This document shows, in pieces, positions 55,249-64,000 of a DNA stretch of 64,000 bases (position 1 is its first letter; each line of letters opens with the position of its first letter). The position numbers and the translations under genes were made by a program. The notes under the pieces were generated by a model that searched no databases, was not told where the DNA came from, and saw only the letters and a list, made by a program, of their open reading frames with translations. This stretch comes from Methylicorpusculum oleiharenae (GTDB lineage Bacteria; Pseudomonadota; Gammaproteobacteria; Methylococcales; Methylomonadaceae), in the NCBI RefSeq assembly GCF_009828925.2, contig NZ_WUTY02000001.1, positions 992,001-1,056,000 of the forward strand, read 5' to 3'.

Positions 55249-56565
55249 ATGAGCTCCATCTGGAATAACTGTCTAGTCAAACTTGAAAACGAAATAGCAC
55301 CTTCCGAGTTCAGCACATGGATCAGGCCTTTACAAGCGCTGGAAAGCGACGATCATATCAAACTTTTGGCGCCTAACCGTTTTGTTCTTGATTGGGTTAA
55401 AGAACATCATTTAAATAAACTTGAAAATGCAATTGATGAATTTTCAAATGGTAATTTGACCTTAACGCTTGAAATAGGATCAAAAAAAACCCTTACATCT
55501 TTACCATTGCAATCTAATAAATCAAGTGAAACAAAAAAAGCCAGACCAAATTTTTTAAATCGCGCATTTACCTTTGATAATTTTGTAGAAGGAAAATCAA
55601 ACCAGCTGGCAAAAGCTGCGTCCATTCAGGTTTCTGAAAATATTGGAAAAGCATACAATCCGCTTCTCATTTATGGCGCATCGGGATTAGGCAAAACCCA
55701 TATGATGCATGCCATTGGCAATGCCATATTATTGAAAAATCCATCGGCTAACGTTGTCTATCTGCACTCAGAAAAATTCGTGCAGGACATGGTTAAAGCC
55801 TTGCAGCAAAATGCAATTAATACATTCAAAGAATATTATCGTGGAGTAGATACTCTGCTGATCGACGATATACAATTCTTTGCCGGAAAAGAGCGTTCGC
55901 AAGAAGAATTTTTCCATACGTTTAATACGTTATTGGAAAATAAGCACCAAGTCGTTTTAACCTGTGACAAGTACCCCAAAGAAATAGTAGGTCTTGAGGA
56001 TCGCCTAAAATCAAGGTTTGGTTGGGGATTACCTGTTGCTATTGAGCCGCCTGATCTCGAAACAAGGGCTGCTATTCTTATGAAAAAGGCAGCTTTAGTC
56101 AATGTTGAGTTACCACAAGATGTAGCGTTTTTTATTGGTAAGCGAATTCCATCCAATGTACGAGACTTAGAAGGGGCTCTAAGAAGGGTTATTGCAAATT
56201 CCCAATTCACCGGCAGGGAAATTACAACAGAGTTTGTTAAAGAGGCCTTACATGACCTCATATCGCTTCAAGATAAATTGGTAAGCATTGAAAATATTCA
56301 GAAAACAGTGGCTGAATATTTTAAAATCCGTGTAGCTGATTTATCTTCAAAAAACAGGAGGCAATCTATAACCAGGCCAAGACAAATTGCGATGACCCTG
56401 GCAAGAGAGCTTACCTCTCATAGTTTTCCTGAAATTGGTGAAGCGTTTGGCGGCCGTGATCATACCACTGTCATTAACGCCTGCAAGAGAATTGCCGAGT
56501 TAAGAGATTCGGATTCAAAAATAGAAGAAGATTATTTGAACCTGTTGAGAACTTTGTCTCATTAA
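55249..56565 (+). CDS. dnaA: Chromosomal replication initiator DnaA
   Basis: The 438-residue protein has domain I ([23 protein letters not shown]), a linker, the AAA+ domain with P-loop [14 protein letters not shown] and Walker [14 protein letters not shown], and the DNA-binding domain IV with [14 protein letters not shown] and [14 protein letters not shown]. It binds DnaA boxes and melts the origin. It is first in dnaA-dnaN-recF-gyrB. Confidence 0.99.
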   Translation: MSSIWNNCLVKLENEIAPSEFSTWIRPLQALESDDHIKLLAPNRFVLDWVKEHHLNKLENAIDEFSNGNLTLTLEIGSKKTLTSLPLQSNKSSETKKARPNFLNRAFTFDNFVEGKSNQLAKAASIQVSENIGKAYNPLLIYGASGLGKTHMMHAIGNAILLKNPSANVVYLHSEKFVQDMVKALQQNAINTFKEYYRGVDTLLIDDIQFFAGKERSQEEFFHTFNTLLENKHQVVLTCDKYPKEIVGLEDRLKSRFGWGLPVAIEPPDLETRAAILMKKAALVNVELPQDVAFFIGKRIPSNVRDLEGALRRVIANSQFTGREITTEFVKEALHDLISLQDKLVSIENIQKTVAEYFKIRVADLSSKNRRQSITRPRQIAMTLARELTSHSFPEIGEAFGGRDHTTVINACKRIAELRDSDSKIEEDYLNLLRTLSH

Positions 56566-56752
56566 CTGTGAACAAGCTGTGATTATTTGTGATTTAAAAA
56601 TGCATTGATTTTTAACCATTGTTTGTTAAGTGGTTATACACAGGGTTTTATACAACTTATTAAGTTACATAAACTATTGATTATAAAATATATTATGAGA
56701 TTAGTAACAGAAATTCAATGGTTTAATAGTAATAATAAAATATTTTAAGAAT
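56566..56752 (+). promoter_or_regulatory. dnaA-dnaN intergenic region with a DnaA box
   Basis: This 187-base gap is very AT-rich, especially 56640-56750, and has one perfect DnaA box, TTATACACA, at 56634-56642 and a weak one, TTTATACAAC, just after. It could be a regulatory site for dnaN or part of the origin. By itself a single box is thin evidence for an origin. Confidence 0.5.
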
Positions 56753-57853
56753 ATGAAATTTATTATTAATAGAGAACAATTACTTATTCCATTGCAGCAA
56801 ATTGTCAGTGTTATTGAAAAAAGACAGACTATGCCAATTCTGTCAAATGTGTTTATGAAATTAACATCTGATAATTTGGAATTAATAGGGACAGATCTCG
56901 AAATTCAAATTATGGCAAATATAAAAATTGATATTTCGACAGAGCCTGGCGAAACAACAATTCCCGCCCGTAAGTTGTTGGATATTTGTCGCTTATTACC
57001 TAGTCAGGCTGAGATAAAATTTGAGCTTACAAATGACAAAATGAAAGTTCTTTCTGGGCGAAGCCGGTTTTCGTTAAGTACTTTGCCCGCAGAAAATTAT
57101 CCTGAGTTTTCTGAAACCCCTCTTGAAAATCAATTTGATATCAATGCCGGCCTGCTAAAAGTGGCTTTGGAAAAGACTGTTTTTTGCATGGCTAATCAAG
57201 ATGTGCGTTATTACTTGAATGGTTTGATGCTTAATATTTCTAATTCTAAAATTCGGATAGTTGCTTCAGATGGGCATCGTTTATCTGTTTATGAAAATGA
57301 ATTACAGTCGCCCACCGGATATGAGGCAAGAATAATCATTCCTAGAAAAGGCGTAATGGAATTGCTGCGTCTACTGGATGATCCTGAAACGGATCTATTA
57401 GTACAATTTTCTTCAAACAATATTAAAGTTGCCATAAAAAATATTGTTTTTTCTGCAAAATTGGTTGACGCACGTTATCCCGACTTTAATAAAGTATTTC
57501 TCCAGGATTTTCGTAACCCCATTTATGTCCAAAGGCAAATTCTCAAAGATGCACTAACCCGCGTTGCTATTTTGTCTAATGAAAAATACAAAGGTATTTC
57601 TTTAGAGATATCGCCTAACAGTTTAAAGATTTCAGCGCATAACCCAGAACATGAAGAGGCTGAAGAAGAATTATTTATTGAATATCAAGATGAGCTAACC
57701 ATCTCATTCAACGCGCAATATTTACTTGATGCCGTAAGTAATATGGATTCTGAATTAGCTGTTATTTCAATAGCAAGCAACTTGAGTAGTTGCATTTTTG
57801 AAGAACCCGTAGCTCAGCCTTATCGATATATTGTTATGCCCATGCGCCTCTAA
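56753..57853 (+). CDS. dnaN: DNA polymerase III sliding clamp (beta subunit)
   Basis: The 366-residue protein has the three repeated clamp domains and the C-terminus YRYIVMPMRL, which forms the edge of the peptide-binding pocket (canonical PMRL end). It encircles DNA and tethers polymerase III. It lies 19 bases ahead of recF. Confidence 0.98.
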   Translation: MKFIINREQLLIPLQQIVSVIEKRQTMPILSNVFMKLTSDNLELIGTDLEIQIMANIKIDISTEPGETTIPARKLLDICRLLPSQAEIKFELTNDKMKVLSGRSRFSLSTLPAENYPEFSETPLENQFDINAGLLKVALEKTVFCMANQDVRYYLNGLMLNISNSKIRIVASDGHRLSVYENELQSPTGYEARIIIPRKGVMELLRLLDDPETDLLVQFSSNNIKVAIKNIVFSAKLVDARYPDFNKVFLQDFRNPIYVQRQILKDALTRVAILSNEKYKGISLEISPNSLKISAHNPEHEEAEEELFIEYQDELTISFNAQYLLDAVSNMDSELAVISIASNLSSCIFEEPVAQPYRYIVMPMRL

Positions 57854-57872
57854 GTGGATAGATTTGTAATTT

Positions 57873-58961
57873 ATGAGTTTACAGAAACTCACTATTTACA
57901 ATGTTAGAAACATTCAAAAAGCCACACTGATACCTTCACCTGGCCTTAATCTGATATTTGGCAAAAATGCTGGTGGTAAAAGTGCGTTACTTGAAGCTAT
58001 TTTTCTGCTGGGTCGTGCCCGGTCATATAGGACTTCAACGATTAGACACGCCATCAAGCATGACGAAAATCAACTCACCGTAAGCGGAAACGTCTTATTA
58101 AAAAACGGGATTAATTGTCAACTAGGCATACGACTGGATGGAAAATCCAGTGAAATACGAATCAATCATCAGTCTCAACAATCTAGAGATCTTTTGGCTT
58201 ATTCCTTACCTATTTTGTTGATTGATCCTAAAAGTTATCGTTTGCTTGATGCTGGAGCGCAAATTAGAAGAGAGTTTATTGACTGGGGTATTTTCAATAG
58301 GAATGAACATTTTTTAATCGCTTGGCGTAACTACAAGCGTGCTTTGCAACAGCGAAATGCCTTGTTAAAAATGAGAAACTTCAAGCAATTGGAAATATGG
58401 AATAATGAATTAGTTAATTACGGCACTATCGTAAACGAATATAGACAACTTTATGTTCAGAATTTATTGCCCGTTTTTAAAGACGTTTTAACTCAATTCA
58501 TTGCTCTTGATGATTTAACCTTTTCGTTTCAATTAGGTTGGGATAAAAGTAAAGGTTTTTTATCGAGTCTTAACAATGATCTTGAAAAAGATATACGCTA
58601 TGGTTTTACACATAGCGGTCCTCATCGGTCAGATTTGTTATTGATGATTGGTCAACGTTTGGCCAAGGACTTTGTTTCAAGAGGGCAACTAAAGTGTATT
58701 GTTTTGGCTCTTAAACTGGCCCAAATTAAACTTATGGTTATGGAACATAAAAATAATGGCTGTATTTTAATTGATGATTTCACTGCTGAATTAGATTGGG
58801 TGAATCGAAATAAATTACTTAGCTATCTCTCGCAACTTAGTTTTCAAGTTTTTCTAACTGCCTCTGAAGTTAATGAATTTGGTGACATTAGTAGACTTAT
58901 CAATTTCAAAATGTTTCACGTGGAACAGGGCGAAATTGATGAAGTTAATGGTTTCACGTGA
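57873..58961 (+). CDS. recF: Recombination mediator RecF
   Basis: The 362-residue SMC-like ATPase has P-loop FGKNAGGKSALLEAI, the ABC-type signature SRGQLKCIVLALKLAQ and Walker B CILIDDFTAELD. It loads RecA at ssDNA gaps. The last 17 codons contain two parS-like palindromes, and the stop codon lies in the second. The P-loop has alanine-glycine-glycine where E. coli has NGSGK, still a valid GxxxxGKS. Confidence 0.97.
   Translation: MSLQKLTIYNVRNIQKATLIPSPGLNLIFGKNAGGKSALLEAIFLLGRARSYRTSTIRHAIKHDENQLTVSGNVLLKNGINCQLGIRLDGKSSEIRINHQSQQSRDLLAYSLPILLIDPKSYRLLDAGAQIRREFIDWGIFNRNEHFLIAWRNYKRALQQRNALLKMRNFKQLEIWNNELVNYGTIVNEYRQLYVQNLLPVFKDVLTQFIALDDLTFSFQLGWDKSKGFLSSLNNDLEKDIRYGFTHSGPHRSDLLLMIGQRLAKDFVSRGQLKCIVLALKLAQIKLMVMEHKNNGCILIDDFTAELDWVNRNKLLSYLSQLSFQVFLTASEVNEFGDISRLINFKMFHVEQGEIDEVNGFT
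58912..58927. promoter_or_regulatory. parS-like centromere site 1
   Basis: TGTTTCACGTGGAACA differs by one base from the ParB-binding consensus TGTTTCACGTGAAACA. It lies inside the end of recF, near the origin, where parS sites are usually found. The parAB genes are not in the window. Confidence 0.85.
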
Positions 58962-58965
58962 AACA
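58950..58965. promoter_or_regulatory. parS-like centromere site 2
   Basis: GGTTTCACGTGAAACA differs only in the first base from the consensus TGTTTCACGTGAAACA. It overlaps the recF stop codon and is 38 bases from site 1, so both lie on the same DNA face and could nucleate ParB together. Confidence 0.85.
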
Positions 58966-58985
58966 TTACAATAATAAAAGTATAA

Positions 58986-61406
<2,421 letters not shown>

Positions 61407-61531
61407 GAAATGAATTATCATGTCAGATTCATAATGTATTGGGTGTGTTTTGAAATGGACCCAAAATTGCTGACCACATCTGATTTAGACGGCGCTGGTT
61501 AAATAAGCTTAACTTTCTTATAAGGGATTAC

Positions 61532-64000
61532 ATGAAGTTCACTGAAGACACGCGCGTCAAGATTCCAGTCATCCTGCATTTGGTTCGCCTCAGTTACCAA
61601 TACTTATCGCTGAAGGAACAGCGATGGGATTTGGAATCCAACCTCTTTCCCGATTTGTTTAAATCCGCAATCAGCAAGATCAATCCCGGCGTGGCCGATG
61701 CCGATGTTGATCGTATGTGGGTAGATGTGAAACTCGCTTTAGACAACGATGATCTTGGTCAAGCTTTCTACAACAAGCTTACGGACCGTTCCGGTACCAG
61801 GCTGATCGACTTCGAGAACATCAACAATAATGACTCTCATGTCGTGACCGAACTGACCTACCAAAACGGTGATGAAGAGTTTCGACCTGACATCACATTG
61901 CTAATCAACGGCATGCCTTTGGTGTTCATTGAGGTTAAAAAACCTAATAACCGTGAGGGGTATAGTGACGGAACGAGACCGTATCAATAAACGGTTCGAA
62001 AACCCCAAATTCAAGTGCTTTGCAAACATCACCCAGTTGGTGATCTTCTCTAACAACATGGAGTATGACGACGCCGATGTCCAACCAATTCAGGGTGCGT
62101 TTTATGTCACTCCTTCTTATCAAGAGGCCAAATTCAACTACTTCCGCGAAGAAGAAAAGTTGAATTTAACAGCATTGCTCAAGCCCATATCAGACGAGAT
62201 GGAACACAAAGTCTTGAAAGACAATAACCTTGAAGTCATCCCTAGCAATCTGGAATTCATCACCAACAAAGACCCCAACGGGCAGACCAATCGCACTTGC
62301 ACCTCGTTGCTAAGCCGCGAGCGGCTGGCTTTCATGCTGCGCTACGCAGTGGTCTTCGCGCATGAAACCGAAGGCGTACAAAAACATGTCATGCGTTACC
62401 CGCAGTTATTCACCACCAAAGCCATTGAGCGGTAAACTTAACGTAGGGATTAAAAAAGGCATCATGGCACACCCAAGGCAGCGGTAAAACAGCATTGGCC
62501 TACTTTAACGTACGCATTTTGACCGATTACTTTCAACAGCGGCAAATCGTCCCAAGTTCTATTTCATCGTCGATCGGATTGATCTGTTGACTCAGGCGCA
62601 CCGGGAATTTACCAGTCCCGGTTTGACCGTGCATACCATCAACTCGCGCGAAGCTTTCAGCAGCGACATCAAAGCGACACAAGTCATTCACAACCATTCC
62701 GGCAAGCCTGAGATCACAGTCGTCAATATACAAAAATTCAAGGATGACCCGGATGTAGTATCTAGCAAGGATTATGACGTCGCCATTCAGCGGGTTTACT
62801 TTCTGGACGAAGTACACCGCAGCTACAATCCGAAGGCAGCTTCTTGGCCAATCTGGATCATTCCGATCGCAATGCGGTCAAAATTGGCCTGACGGGCACA
62901 CTGCTGCTAGGAGACGATTACAACTCGCGCACTCTGTTCGGCGACTACATTCACTAGTATTACTACAACGCCTCGATTGCCGACGGTTGGTTACAACTTG
63001 CGATTGATTCGGGAAGAGATTGCAACCCACTATAAAATTGCCCTGCAAAAGGCACTGGCGGAAGCGGAAGTAATGCAAGGCGACGTCGACAAAAAACGGG
63101 TCTATGCCCATCCCATCCCGCCTTCGTTGAACCAATGCTTGAATACATCGTCACTGACTTCGAAAAAAGTCGTGGCGCCTTGAGCTATGCCAGCATCGGC
63201 GGAATGGTGATCTGCGACAGTGCGGAACAGGCCCGGCAATTGTTCGAGCTATTCAATGCCCAATACGCAAAAGCCCCAATTCCGGCAGAAGCAGCTGCCA
63301 ATGACTCCGACTTTCCCAGGCTAAAACAGGCGGCAGAAGAGACGGGCATTTATCGTGTCAAACACAAACAAGACAACAAGGTCAGATCGGCAGCCTTGAT
63401 TCTGCATGATGTCGGCAGCAAGGATGAACGCAAGGTCTGGGTGGAAGACTTCAAGGCGGGCAAGATCGACTTCTTGTTCGTGTATAAAATGCTGCTGACA
63501 GGCTTTGATGCCAACCGCCTGAAGAAACTCTACCTGGGACGGGTAATACGCAAACACAACCTGTTACAAGACTTGACGCGGGTCAACCGCACCTACAAAG
63601 ACTTTCGCTACGACTACGTGGTGGACTTTGCCGACATCCGCAAGGAGTTCGATGCCACCAACAAAGCCTATTTCGACGAATTGCAAGCCGAACTCGGCGA
63701 CGAGATGGAGCATTACTCCCACTTGTTCAAATCCCAGCAAGAAATCGCTACCGAAATCGAACACATCAAGGACGTATTGTTCCGTTACGATACCGAAAAC
63801 GCTGAAGTGTTTTCCCGGCAGCTCAATGAAATCCATGATCGGGAAACCGTACTGGCTTTGAAAAAGGCCCTGGCCGATGCCAAAAGTCTGTACAACCTGA
63901 TCCGCTTGCAGGGTGAATACGGCTTTTTGGAAACGCTGGATTTTCAAAAACTCAATCAACTCTACCGGGAAACGAGCAACCACCTGGATTTACTCAATCT
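61532..64000 (+). pseudogene. hsdR: Type I restriction endonuclease subunit HsdR, decayed and cut by the window end
   Basis: Reading across frames gives a typical HsdR: nuclease domain with FRPDITLLINGMPLVFIEVKK (61532-61990), then TERDRINKRFENPKFKCF, the motor P-loop WHTQGSGKTALAYF near 62465, DEVHRSYNP, a damaged TGT(P/L)LLGDDYN motif and the C-terminal ATPase part. Frame breaks lie near 61962, 62435, 62470, 62550, 62838, 62980 and 63115, and TAG at 62956-62958 replaces a lysine codon before YYYN. From about 63120 to 64000 one frame remains open. So many lesions mean that it is non-functional. A ribosome-binding site (AAGGGA) is still present. hsdM and hsdS are not in the window. Confidence 0.9.

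Noticed and set aside
61456-61501. 15-codon frame MDPKLLTTSDLDGAG before hsdR
   Set aside because: Too short to judge, no homology recognised; may be a fragment of an older gene.

Overview
The window is a stretch of a gammaproteobacterial chromosome that includes the replication-origin neighbourhood. Gene orders such as tgt-yajC-secD-secF, rlmN-pilW-hisS-yfgM-bamB-der, trxA/rhlB/rho and rpmH-rnpA-yidD-yidC-mnmE facing dnaA-dnaN-recF-gyrB are gammaproteobacterial. A Methylococcales-like host would fit, but that is inference; no gene here is diagnostic (no methane oxidation genes are present).

Layout. 0.5-13.4 kb: an ExeA-like ATPase and a long minus-strand housekeeping block (tpx, der, bamB, yfgM, hisS, pilW, rlmN, ndk, secF, secD, yajC, tgt). 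13.4-15.4 kb: an IS110/IS1111-type insertion sequence sitting inside one copy of a ~130 bp palindromic repeat family (three copies in the window). 15.4-18 kb: copper resistance pair copB-copA. 18.3-23.3 kb: a six-gene TtpC-type TonB energy-transduction operon. 23.5-29.3 kb: an AP2-like small protein, a peroxiredoxin, a small membrane protein, AsmA-family protein, mutY, yggX. 29.4-33.8 kb: rho, trxA, rhlB, a HAD phosphatase and nudE. 33.8-40.6 kb: a six-gene MoxR/BatABCD-type operon. 40.7-44.8 kb: a cluster of DnaA boxes, a POT peptide transporter, small or accessory genes and a small exported helical protein with a long leader.

44.8-51.3 kb: a compact integrated element of 6.5 kb bounded by a 15-bp imperfect direct repeat, one copy of which is the 3' end of mnmE. 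It carries a tyrosine integrase, AlpA-like regulator, HTH protein, Toprim primase, DUF3631 ATPase with an iteron-like array in its 3' coding end, a TubC-docking-like protein, a zinc-ribbon/J-like protein and a P27-type small terminase, but no capsid, tail, large terminase or lysis genes. This is the gene set of a phage satellite (PICI-like) rather than of a prophage, and it is the most interesting system in the window.

51.3-61.4 kb: mnmE, yidC, yidD, rnpA, rpmH on minus and dnaA, dnaN, recF, gyrB on plus; two near-consensus parS sites lie at the 3' end of recF. 61.5-64.0 kb: a heavily frameshifted type I restriction hsdR pseudogene that runs off the window edge. No tRNA, rRNA or CRISPR array was recognised.
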